Source: Phyllostachys edulis (taxonomy: Eukaryota; Streptophyta; Magnoliopsida; Poales; Poaceae). From it: a stretch of DNA of 64,000 bases. The stretch lies in assembly GCA_036346405.1 (NCBI GenBank), contig CM070562.1, positions 67,236,195-67,300,194 of the forward strand, read 5' to 3'. A program made the position numbers and the translations under genes. This document shows positions 32,662 to 43,677 of this stretch, piece by piece (position 1 is the stretch's first letter; each line of letters starts with the position of its first letter). Under the pieces are notes generated by a model, which was given only the letters and a program-made list of their open reading frames with translations, ran no database searches and was not told the origin of the DNA.

Positions 32662-35600
32662 CAGGGGCGGATCCACCTAGGGTCATGGGTGTTCAGCTGA
32701 ACACCCAAATTTTTTTGGCAAAAATTATGTATATTTAGGGTATAATACATATATATATACCAAAAATCATGTTAAATCAGCTGGTAGTTTCCTCGCCTTG
32801 CACAACACAGCACCTCCGACGCTCGCACCTCGCGTCCCAACTCCCAGGCCAGCCCACAGGCCCACAGCACGCTCGGTCCCAAATCACCATTGCTACCAAT
32901 CAATCTAGCCCCAGCCTTGGCCCAAGGCGGCCAACTCCCAATCCCATTCTCCCAACCCTAAATCTAAATGGCTCCATCCCTGTGCAAGTGGCGTGGCGAA
33001 TATGGCGGGTGGCGTGGCGGCGCCAGGCCGACGGTCAGCGGGGACTCTGGGCGAGGAGAATCGGAGAAGGGTCAAGGGAGGACCGAGCAGAGCAAAGGCG
33101 GCGAGGACCTGAGGGCTATGGGCGGTGGCGGAGCCGCAGAGGCCGTGGCGGCGGGCGGCGGCACCGCGCAAGCACGGACGGGCGTCGAGGCGAGGCGGAC
33201 CGAGAAGGGAGGAGGCCGAGGAATGCAGGGCGGCGGAGGCGGAGGCGCCCGCGCTGCGGCCGTCTTGGCGCCACACGGCGGCCAGCGGCAGCTTGCTCAG
33301 TTCCTATCCAGTCGCCACTCGCCAGCGGCTAGCCTGCTCCGACTCCGTTGCCCGTCGGCTGCGCCTACGGCCGGTAGCGGCCCTGCGCTGCTGCGCATCC
33401 AATTGGAGGAGTCTTGCTCTTGCAGGTGGCTGACTTGTTGAATGTTGATGTTATAGACTTGTACTTGTACTCTTGTAGTGTTGTGAACTTCAGAAATCAT
33501 AACTTGTGATTTGTGGAATGCAGTCAAGCAGATTAGCAGAGGGCATCAGCCATCAGGGGCTCAGGGCAGAGGCAGGTAGGCAGCCAGAGCGACTGAGTGA
33601 GAGCAGGTAATTCCTAATTCCCAATTTGGCTGTGAGCCTGTGAATGAATTAAAGTGAATTGTGTATTTGTGTTATTGTCATATTGTGGTCCTAAATCTTT
33701 AACCTTGTATATATGCGAATTGTAGATATTAGAAATTTAAAAATGGAGAAGAAGTCTGTTAGTTTGAAATCTTTGTGGGAGAGAGCCGGAAAGAGACTTA
33801 AGAAACCATCCACCTCGACGCCAGAACTAAAACCTATTGAAAGTCATGTTGAAGACCAGATAGAATCTCCTTCCAATAAGAACCAGGTAGAATCTCCTTC
33901 TAATGAGCTACAACAGTTGGTAGTGCATGTACCGGAGATAGGCGCAAGCACAGAACCAGAGATAGGCTCAGGCTCTCCATTATCCCTAATAACAGAAGAC
34001 ATAGAAGATGAAGAAGCCATTTGTGATATTGATTTGCTTGTGCATGATCCCAGAAAGAGAATTCCCATCACAGGCTATGATGTCAATGAACAAGATGCAG
34101 TGAGAAGAGGATACATTGCATTGGGGCCATGTCAACCATGAGCACATGATTTTCCAAAAAGAAATATTGGAGGTATGCATCGCTTCTTAGCTAGCTGGTT
34201 TGACCAATATAATTGGCTTGAGTACAGTGTGGAACGAGATGTTGCCTTTTGCTTCGTATGTTATTTGTTCAAGGATAAAACTAATTATGCTAGTAGAGAT
34301 AGTTTTGTGAATGGAGGATTTAAAAATTGGAACCGTAAAGATAGATTTGACAAACATGTTGGTTGTATTAATAGTGCCCACGATGAAGCTCATGAGAAAT
34401 ATGAGTTCTCCATTAAACCTAAAGCATCAATTGAAGAGTCTTTCGCTTCAAACTCCAAACAATTGAGGGCTTTGTACAAATCTTGCTTGACATATTCACT
34501 TAAGTGCTTGAGGTTTATTTTGCGTCAAGGGTTGGCTTGTCGTGGACATGACGAAGGTGAAGATTCACAAAATAAAAGAAATTTTCTTGAGCTTTTAAAT
34601 TGGTTGGCAAAAAATTTTGAAGAAGTTAACAAGGTCGTTCTAAAAAATGCTCCAAAGACTAGTCAAATGGCTTCTCATAAGATACAGAAAGATCTCATCA
34701 ACTCTTGTGCCAAAGAAACCACTAGGCTAGTCATAGATGACCTTGGTGATGATTATTTTGCAATACTTGCTGATGAATCTAGTGATGTGTACTAACAGGA
34801 ACAATTAGCTCTTTGCTTACGTTATGTTGATAAACAAGGAAGAGTTGTTGAGAGGTTTCTCGGCATTGTCCATGTTGAAAACACTACCGCTTTGACACTT
34901 AAAACAGCAATTGAGTCTTTACTTATGGATCATTCATTGAGCTTGACACGGGTCCGTGGGCAGGGATATGATGGAGCTAGTAACATGAAGGGTCAAGTTA
35001 ATGGTCTAAAGAAACTAATTATGGATGAGTCTCCTTCTGCTTATTATATGCACTGCTTTGCCCATCAACTCCAGTTAACTCTTGTTGCTGTTGCTAAGGA
35101 GAATGGTGATTGTGTTTGGTTCTTTCAACAACTCGCATATTTGTTGAATGTTCTAGGAATGTCTTGTAAAAAGATACAAATGCTTCGAGTAGCTCAAGCT
35201 CAACGGATTGTAGAGGCATTAGAATTGGGTGACATTGAAACTGGTCGGGGTTTGAATCAGGAGATGGGCCTATGTAGGCCGGCTGATACTCGTTGGGGAT
35301 CCCACTATAAAACTGTTATGCATGTCATCTCTTTGTATCCTTCAATCCGACGAGTTCTTATAAAGATTGGAGAAGATATACAAGCTCAAACTATGTTGAC
35401 ATCATTTGAGTCATTTGAGTTTGTTTTCATGGCACACTTGATGCTAACCATATTTGGGTACACATATGACTTAAGCAATGCTTTGCAAAAGAGGGATCAA
35501 GATATTGTTAATACAATTGATCTTATTTATTTGACAAAGACTCAATTGCAGTTATTGCGGGAAGATGATGGATGGGAAACTTTTCTTAATGATGTCACTT

Positions 35601-36443
35601 CTTTTTGTGTGAAGCATGGCATCAAAGTTGCTAAAATGGATGGTTTCTATAAGCCGATTGCAAGATCCAAAAGGTTCTTAAAAAAAGTCAAGAATCTCCA
35701 TCGCTTCCATGTTGAAATGTTTTTAAGTGTCATTGATAGACAACTTCAAGAGCTTAATGACAGGTTTGATGAGGTAAACACTAATTTGCTTCTTTGCATG
35801 TCTTCATTCAATCTTGCTGATTCATTCGCTGCTTATGACAAGGAAAACTTGGTTATGCTTGCTCAGTATTATCCTAAAGATTTCTCAAGCACAGAATTGA
35901 TGCATCTTCCCTTTCAACTTACACACTTCATTACTAATATGTGTAAAGATGAAAGGTTTAGAAAAGTGAAAAATCTTGCCGAGTTATCAATCGTTCTTGT
36001 TCAATCAAAGAAGAACCTCCATTATAAAATTATTTACAAATTTCTCAAATTGGTGCTAATTCTTCCCGTAGCAACTGCTAGTGTTGAGAGAGTCTTTTCT
36101 TCAATGAAGTATGTTAAGAATAAGCTAAGGAATAGAATGGATAAACAATACTTGAATGACTGTTTGGTCACATTTCTTGAGCAGGAATTTTTCATGCAAG
36201 TTAAGGACAATGACGTTATATCTCGCTTCCAAGGCATGAAGCACCGTCGAATTAAATTGTAATTTTCTTAATTATTTTGTAATTTATTTGAAATATTTGA
36301 GAATTGAAATGTTATCTCCGGTACAAACAATTAGTACTTCCATTATTACTATTGTGTCTGTCATCTGTGGACTTTCTGTTCTATATTGATCAATATTTTT
36401 GTAACATCGAACATCCATCCTGAAAATCCTAGATCCGCCACTG
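32662..36443 (+). mobile_element. hAT transposon, both ends present, TSD ATGCAAGT
   Basis: Starts CAGGGGCGGATCCACCTAGG and ends CCTAGATCCGCCACTG, imperfect inverted ends of the CAGNGGCGGATC type, flanked by perfect 8-bp repeats ATGCAAGT (32654-32661 and 36444-36451). The TSD length and the transposase identify it as hAT. It is 3782 bp with one transposase gene. It inserted into the orphan flank sequence next to a Harbinger end. The 5' third (about 32760-33600) is GC-rich, non-coding and probably untranslated leader or intron. Confidence 0.93.
33743..36262 (+). pseudogene. hAT transposase (TTF zinc finger and hAT dimerisation domains), two premature stops
   Basis: A likely start at 33743 (MEKKSVSLKSLWERAGKRLK) leads through an acidic linker, a TTF-type zinc finger (RDVAFCFVCYLFKD, about 34228-34272), the catalytic first D in ILADESSD (about 34768-34788), the second D in RGQGYDGASNM (D at 34970-34972), the CxxH block HCFAHQLQL (about 35054), TRWGSHY (about 35289) and the dimerisation block SVERVFSSM with the catalytic E (about 36080-36110), ending at 36262. 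Domain order and length fit plant ZMYM1-like hAT transposases. One frame runs throughout, broken only by TGA at 34139-34141 and TAA at 34793-34795, each consistent with a C-to-T change. Otherwise well preserved. Confidence 0.9.
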
Positions 36444-36765
36444 ATGCAAGTAGTACATCTGGTTGGTTTATGTTAATGTCAATCAACACCGGGATAGCCA
36501 AAGCAAAAAAAAAAAAAAAAAGATTTCGATCAATTACATACGCCGCACGCACGTGGCACGGTAATGTGTTGACGTAGACTAAACATTTTGTCATTGCTAC
36601 CATTATTTCCAGGTGTTTGGCTAGTGTTTGTCCGATTCTCCTTCGCCTTCGCTGGCCAGTGGTTTTAGTCAAGCATGCAAGTGAAATTGTCTCCTTTGAT
36701 TTGCAAGTTGAATGCTAGTGGACTTCGTACCGGCTTTTGCTGCTATGGTGCAGTGTACAATCGTC
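36444..36765. repeat. Orphan flank sequence, copy 3 of 4
   Basis: Starts within the hAT target site (ATGCAAGTAGTACATCTGGT) and runs through AATGTCAATCAACACC, an A17 tract and CACGTGGCACGGTAATGTG to TGCAAGTTGAATGCTAGTGG. It extends further than copies 1 and 2 and matches copy 4. Confidence 0.75.
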
Positions 36766-36994
36766 GGATCTGGATTTGCATTCAACTATCTGTGTATATC
36801 GGATTAGTCTTATGATCAGTAGCTAACTCACATAATATAATATTGATCGATATCACATTTGTACATACGTATAAATAAAAGAGTACTCAATATTGCATAA
36901 ATAGTCATAAATAAACTTTAATACCAAGTTCTTACATAACGGGCCGATAGACCGTCGAGTCCAAAAGAGTAACCAGCAGAAGATAAATAAACAA
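36766..36994 (-). mobile_element. Tekay-like LTR 3'-end fragment, minus strand
   Basis: Collinear with 37510-37790 (GGATTTGCATTCA..TCTGTGTATATCG, AACTCACATAATATAA, GTCCAAAAGAGTAACCAGCA). It is the second copy of the LTR end produced by the local tandem duplication. Confidence 0.65.
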
Positions 36995-37177
36995 AAAGTT
37001 TAGTGTCAATGATCTACTCTACACGGCAAAAGCTAAAAAAAAAGGCACCTCTAACAAGACTTTTAGCTTATAATTATATGAGCGACTTAGGCTTTTTCCT
37101 AAAGCTCGGTATAAAAGTCACTCCCTTTGAGTTTGGCTTTTTTTACTTTTGAGCCAAGAAAAAAAAAACTAAACAAA
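36995..37177. mobile_element. Harbinger terminal fragment
   Basis: Matches 32455-32657: TTTAGTGTCAATGATCTACT, CACCTCTAACAAGACTTTTA, GGTATAAAAGTCACTCCC and the end AAAACTAAACAAACAG. Only the terminus is present. Confidence 0.65.
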
Positions 37178-37509
37178 CAGTACCGTTGTATGCAAGCAGT
37201 ACATCTAGTTGGTTTATGTTAATGTCAATCAACACCGGCATAGCCAATGAAAAAAAACGATTTCGATCAATTACATACGCCGCATGCACGTGGCACGGTA
37301 ATGTGTTGACGAAGACCACCATTGTCATTGCAACCATTATTTCCATGTGTTTGGCTAGTGTTTGTCCGATTCGCCTTCGCCGGCCAATGGTTTTAGTCAA
37401 GCATTCAAGCGAAATTGTCTCTCCTTTGATTTGCAAGTTGAATGCTAGTAGAACACTAGTGGACTTCGTACCGGCTTTTGCTGCCATGGGGGCAGTCAAA
37501 GTATACTAG
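37178..37509. repeat. Orphan flank sequence, copy 4 of 4
   Basis: Repeats copy 3 (TGTATGCAAGCAGTACATCT to GCTTTTGCTGCCATGGG) with substitutions. It is followed directly by a minus-strand Tekay-like LTR, as is copy 3. Confidence 0.75.
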
Positions 37510-38501
37510 GATCCGGGTTTGTATTCAGACTCTCTATATATATCGAGCTAGTCTCATGATTTGGATTTGCATTTAGACTCTCTGTGTATATCGAGCTAGT
37601 CTTATTATCAGTAACTAACTCACACAGTATAACATCGATGGATATCATATCCATACATGCGCTTAAGTAAAAGAGTACTTAATATTACATAAACAATCCT
37701 AAATAAGACTTAAGGCTAAGTTATTACATAAAGGGCCAATACGTCATTGAGTCCAAGAGAGTAACCACCAGCGGAAGATAAATAAACCAAAAGGGTCTCT
37801 ATGATCTGCCATAAGCAATCGACTGGTGCTACAACCTTGTTATTGTCGTCATCTTCGTTTCCAAAACCAGATACATAGAAATATCTATACACCAGGTCTT
37901 CAGCTTTGCAGTCTGAATCCACATATTTGAACAACAATGAGTACAAAGATACTCAACAAACCCTTATACCAAATGCAATTGTATATATGCTTGCCCTGCC
38001 AAAAGAGGGGTCTTATGATTATTTTAGGACAAAGCGAGTTTAGATCAAATACTGTAATTATTTTCCAAGCTTCTAACCTAACCTTTTTAACTTAAAACCA
38101 AAGTGTCATTTGTATAAGCAAGTTTTATCATAAGGCCAGATTCCACCCACCTATTGCTACTTATGAGGTTTCATCAACCTATCTCCAGATATCAGGTTCC
38201 ATCCACTTGACTCTAGTTATCAGGTTTCATCCACCTGACTCTAGATCACAATGTTTCATCCACCTGACTCTAGACATCAGGTTCCATACACGGATCCAGA
38301 TACTCTATAGTAAACGCAGAGGACACTGTGTGAGCAATAGTTTACGTTATACAAACAGTGTTATGATGTAGCACTGTAGCAACAGTAGAGAAAAATAATG
38401 TAGCGATTGATCTCAGCCTTCGTTTTTTTATCGGACAGTGGAGATTGCTTCTAATGCCAACGCACTATAGCATCTTGCTGTAGAGGATCCCATCCCTCCA
38501 T
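37510..38501 (-). mobile_element. Outer Tekay-like LTR, minus strand, part 1
   Basis: Minus-strand LTR in the same order as 43678-44300. From 38140 it carries tandem copies of an approximately 24-30 bp unit, GGTTCCATCCACCTGACTCT followed by AGA. The LTR is interrupted at 38501 by another LTR and continues at 43647-43677 and 47052-47913 with the same tandem unit. Confidence 0.65.
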
Positions 38502-38895
38502 TGTAAGATCGAGGAGGCCGACTAGAGGGGGGGTGAATATGCGGTTTTTAAAATCTTTTGGCTAAAACCAAGTTTTACGCGAAATTGTAAATCAATTTGG
38601 TTTTACTCAATTAAAACGTAAATCAACTAGTCTTGACTAAGTGAACCAACAATATAAGACTATTGATAATGATAACAATAATACAAATACATGTAAGCAA
38701 TTTAATTCTAGGAATATAAATTGCACAAAGTAAATCACAAGAGAGTAAACCACAATGACACAATGACGTTTTACCGTGGTGTTCGGAGACTTGTCGGTCT
38801 CCCCTAATCCACGTTGAGGTAAGCCCAAACTAATTGGACTGGCTCCACGAATTAAGCCAAACACCTCAATTCCACTAGTGATAGCTCTTTCCCGC

Positions 38896-41057
38896 TGTAA
38901 CATCCCAAAGTTCTATTACCAAAAATAAAATTAATAAAGTTATTATTTTATTGGACTTTTTTATTTGTAAAGGAGTTTCCTTGATTTTCTGAAATTTTAA
39001 AGAGTTTTATTGCTTTTCTTGCATTTCCTAAGTTTTAAAAGTCAAAAATAAAATTAATTGAGTTTCCTGGGTTTTTTTTATTGGATTTAAAGTTGAAAAG
39101 GAAAATTTAAGTAATTTCTAGAATTTTATGAAATTTCAAAAGCTTTTCCCTATTTATTTCAAAGCCAAAATAAATTATATGCAAATTTAATTACCAATTA
39201 AAAGTTGGAACTATTTTATTTAAGTCCAAAATGTCTCAAAGGATTTTTGTGAATTTTCTCATGATTTTTTTGATTTTATTTGCTATTTTCTAAAGCCTTT
39301 TTGAATTAACAGAATTAATTAAATAGCTAAATCATTTAAAATCCCTAAACAGTCTTGGGCCGAAAACCTCCTCCGACCCATTTATTTTCTGCACGCGCAC
39401 AGCCCGCTCGGTCGTTCGCCAGCCGCACGCCGTTAGATCAAGATTGGACGGTCCGATCGAGTTGGCACGTTCGGATGGTTCGAACGTCCCAAGTAATTCG
39501 GACGGTTCAATCAAAATCGGACGGTCCAAACGCCAGCCCGCATCACCTTTCCCTCTCATCCTCTCACCGACAGGTGGGATCCACCTATCGGGTTCTCCTC
39601 CACCCCACCTTTCTTCCTCCTCCAGCCGTAAGCCCTCGTTGCCATTAACACCTCTCGAGCTCGTTCAAATCTCCGTGATCCCCTCCCCTTTTATCGCGTC
39701 ATCACACGCATTCATTTCCCCGTCTTCCGCCGCCCCAATTTTGGCCATCTCCCTCTCTATCACGCAACCATTTCGCTGAAGCCGAGAACCCCGTCGTGAC
39801 CCCCGCCGCAATTGATCTCCTCCTCCCGTCCTCCCCTTGCCCTATAAAAGGGAGCACCAGGTGCGCATCCTCCTCCTCAATCCATCCACGAGGATCTCCC
39901 CTCCTCGTCCCTCCTCTCCTCACCAGATTTGGAGTTTTCTCACCATCGCCCGCCACTCCTTCCGCAGCCTCTAGCGCCGCCGTCGAAGGAGCTCCTCCGC
40001 CTTCGTCACCTCCTCCGGATTCGCACAGCCACGCTCTACCCGGTACGTGCCTCCTCAACATCAGAGCCTCACCGGAAAGCCTCGCTGCGTTCCTCTCGTG
40101 CCCTACCAAAACCAAGGTGAGCTTCGTGATCGCCGCGTTCCCCTTTCCCCCCTCATGCCCTCGCCAGAGCTCACCATGGCGCGTAGTGCCGGCAAGCTCG
40201 ACGCCGAACCATCGCCGGCTTGATGCTGATGTGGTAGCGCCACATCACTGCCACATCACGCCACATCACCTCCCTTGCTCGTGTGTCCACCCGCGTGGCG
40301 TGCCTGCATGTCACTAACATGGCAAAGCCACTGTTCTATGGCCCCGATCCACCGTGGACCAAGATGCGATCTCGTGGACCCGGTCCACAAGACTCAGGGC
40401 CACATGTCAGTGACCCATCCTCTTTTTCCTTTGAAAAATAATTCGGCCGGAAATCCAAAAATACTCGCTGACGTCATGCTGACGCAATAAATTCTTTTCC
40501 TGTAGAAAAACAATTCCATTAATTCCAGAAATTCCAATTTCATTATTTCATGTGATTTGCAACCTTCCAGAAATTCGTTCTCCCTTATACAAACTCCGAT
40601 TTCATCGATTCAAATTCCTAAATTCATATAAAGTCGATATCTTCCTTTCAGTATTTATTTTATAATTTTTGGATTTCATTTGAATGTTATTTGAATTTGG
40701 CTCATTTACGCATTTAGATTTCGACAACTTCGGACAATCGGATTTCGACGCCGTTTGAGAACAACGATTAATCAAGCAAGGTAAGTTATACCTTTGATCA
40801 TATTTGATCCTATTATTTCAAATTATTTAAATTCTGTTTTAAATTATTATTGCATGCGTATTTCTATTCAATGTAATTTAAATACCTGCTTTTAAATTAT
40901 AGTTATGCCTAAATCCTTTGTACTGCTAATCTTGACATTAAAATAAAACTACCTTGACACCTTAGATGAAAATCTAGTTTATGCAATAGTATGAACTAGA
41001 ACATTTTGGAAAAAATTATGCTTAGTCATGCTTAGACCTGAAATATTTGATTTGGGA
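38896..41057 (+). mobile_element. Nested Tekay-like LTR fragment, plus strand
   Basis: Begins TGTAACATCCCAAAGTTCTA and follows the family order through GGACGGTCCGATCGAGTT (39446), TATAAAAG (39843), GCCACATGTCAGTGACCC and TTTGATCATATTTGATCC to GATTTGGGAA, where it is cut off. The expected 3' half and the second TSD copy (CCCGC) are missing, so a deletion removed LTR and some host sequence. Pro-rich frames at 39355-40317 are shadows of the GC-rich leader. Confidence 0.78.
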
Positions 41058-42604
41058 AGGTAGAGCTCCAACCTTTACAACACGCCAGGCCTTCTCACAA
41101 GCTTCTTGAGAAGATCATCAGACCATGACGCCTCCACACCGTCTAGGTGTCGGCAAACACCAAGAGTAATAAGCCAAGCCCCTTGCTTGACTCTCACAAC
41201 GTGCAACGAATGCGCAAGCTCAAGTGGATTCAAAATCCACCTCTAGATGCAATACATGCAACTAGAGACCTCTCTCCTTACTCACAAGATGCAACACATG
41301 CACAATTGAGAGGAGAAGCTCACACTAGCTCAAGTAAGTGAAATAGGATGCCAAGCTATCTCTCTCAATCGGCCAAGGGTATATTTATAGCCCCCACAAC
41401 AAAAACTAGCCATTGGGAGCAGAAATCAGCAAACTCAGCAAAATACGGTAGTACCGCCGTTGAAAGCCCGGTACTACCGATTTTTGCTCGACGGTCAGAA
41501 AGAGTGCATTAAATGCTCAAAAACTAGCCATTGAAAGTTTGGTGTGGTACTACCGCACTCATAGGGGCCGATACTACCGTTCTGCGATAATACCACTCTT
41601 CTCGGGTGGTATTACCGCAGTCCAATTTCAGCACAGATGACACTCGGAAAAAATGTCATAACTTTTGACTCCAATATCGGAATTGAGTGATCTTGGACTC
41701 TATGGAAAGATTATTCAGAGGGCTACACAACCCACCTATTTTATTGATCTCAAAACACATTTTATCAAATAAAAAAGCACAACTCCAAAGAGCCACTACC
41801 ATGGTCTAAGTCCAAAGAAATAGCAAGAAGCAATCTTAAACCATGCCAAGGGAAAATGCATGAATCCCAATAATTTGCAAAACACATTTGCAAACTTAGA
41901 TCATACCACAAGGAGTAGGTACATGGACTTCAACTATTTGCAAAACACATTTGCAAAGTATAGTCACATGTTATAAGGATTAAATACATGAGCCTCAACT
42001 ATTTGCAAAAACATATTCGCAAATAATAGCATCATGATACGGAGAGCTAGAGCAAACAAGATTAAGCTATCAACACATGATGAGACTCAAGTTACTAAAC
42101 AAGACCCCTTTTAATAGTACGGCAATCCTATACTAGCAATCCGGTCTTCCAACCGAACACCAAGACCGGTAAAAGACTAGGAACATATCCTTAGCCCTAG
42201 CTAGTCAAACCTTTGCCTTTAGCATCTTCTTCAAGCTTGATGACGTACATCTTAACTTTAAGTCTGGATCATTGTCTTGATATGCATCAACCCATGATGC
42301 ATCCTGCACGTGCCCTCCATCAACACATGATCGGTCTTCTCTTGACTTGATGATCAACTCATGATCATCTCCTCTTCAAGATCTTGATATGCATCAACAC
42401 ATGATGCATCCCTTTCTTGAACCTTAACTTGATGACAATCAACTCATGATGCCAACAAAGTCTCCATCATCATCTCATGATGCCATCCAAAGTCTCCATC
42501 ATCATGGAACATAATATATTCATCCAACTCATGGAAAATGTTAGTCCCACAATGTGATTATCATTAACTACCAAAATATACCTGCATTAAATGCTTCTGA
42601 ACTA

Positions 42605-43035
42605 GGTGCGGTACTACCGCACTCACAAGGTCCGATACTACCTCTCCGCGGTAGGACCGCTCAACTCAATCGGTACTACCGATTTCCAGAGGATCAAAAA
42701 TCACAGAAAAATATCCTCTCTGGAAATAACGTACCGCCATGTAAATTTTGGTACTACCGCACTCTGGTAGTACCGCAGTTCAAGTACGGTCGTTCCGATT
42801 TGTGAGGGAGATCAAAAACACTTAAAAACATTCGGACCACCTGATTGGACCACCGACCTGCGGTAGTACCGCCATATAAGTATCGGTACTATCGACCTGC
42901 GGTAGTACCGCTTCTCACTTGCGGTCATACTGATTTTCAAGGGAGAACAAAACTCCCAAAAACATGCTCTCTGCAATAAACGTATCATAAAATAAAACCC
43001 AGTACTACCGCACATCGGTAGTACCGCTTACCAAA
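42605..43035. repeat. Second cluster of GCGGTAGTACCGC palindromes
   Basis: Copies such as GCGGTACTACCGCAC, GCGGTAGTACCGC and CGGTACTACCGATT recur about every 30-50 bp, as in 2970-3510 of the related LTR; a smaller group lies at 41445-41600. Confidence 0.75.
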
Positions 43036-43677
43036 TGTGGTCAACCGATTTCCACTGAAATTCTTCCAGAAGCTTTTCGAAATGCAATGCATGACTCCTT
43101 TGTCTTGAGCCATGTCGATCTTTTATCATCTTTGTATTTTCTTTTCATGTCATCATTCAAACTCCGAGACTAAGCCTTGAAAATATCTTAGCACACACAT
43201 TAGTCCCACAACACAATTGCAAATAATTGAATATAAAGTAATATGAGTATATATGAACTACACAAGTTTTATATACTCAAAGGATATGTTTCAAAGTAGA
43301 GATCCCCAATATAAGTGGATAAAGAAATATGGATCAATACTAATGAAACCACAAAACATAGAATGAACTCCCCTTAAATGTGTGCATACACGAATGTGTA
43401 ATAAAAATATATGTACATATTCAAGTTAAACTTTAGTGGAGTTCAACCTGTATTTTGGATCCGAGGAATGCAACATGATATGAGAATATGATGTTAAGTG
43501 CATACCTCCATGATTTTTACCTTTTCATCCAAATAAGACTACACAATAGGTATATCAATAGAAGTGTTAGTCTCACATATAGATTTATCATTAATCACCA
43601 AAATACTCCATTAACTCATAATTGAGGGTCTAGATGCTTCATCCATCCACCTCACTCTAGACATCAAGTTCCATCCA

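Larger units (their letters stand above)
38502..43641 (-). mobile_element. Solo LTR (TGAAGCATCTAG family), minus strand, TSD TCCAT
   Basis: On the minus strand it starts TGAAGCATCTAGACCCTCAA at 43641 and ends CCTCCTCGATCTTACA at 38502, flanked by perfect TCCAT (38497-38501 and 43642-43646). Both ends match the solo LTR at 2605-4198. A plus-strand Tekay-like fragment (38896-41057) is nested within. Net length is about 3 kb, longer than the other copy, partly because of internal tandem repeats (41850-42040 with CTATTTGCAAAACACATTTG units; 42230-42500 with ATGCATCAACACATGATG units). GCGGTAGTACCGC palindromes cluster at 41445-41600 and 42605-43035. Confidence 0.88.

Noticed and set aside
32769..33441. 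Overlapping 120-190 codon frames, Arg/Gly/Ala-rich
   Set aside because: They lie in the GC-rich 5' non-coding part of the hAT element, upstream of the transposase; no domain and low complexity.
37716..37946. 76-codon minus-strand frame resembling a small protein
   Set aside because: The same segment occurs as LTR sequence in other copies (for example near 44000) without an open frame.
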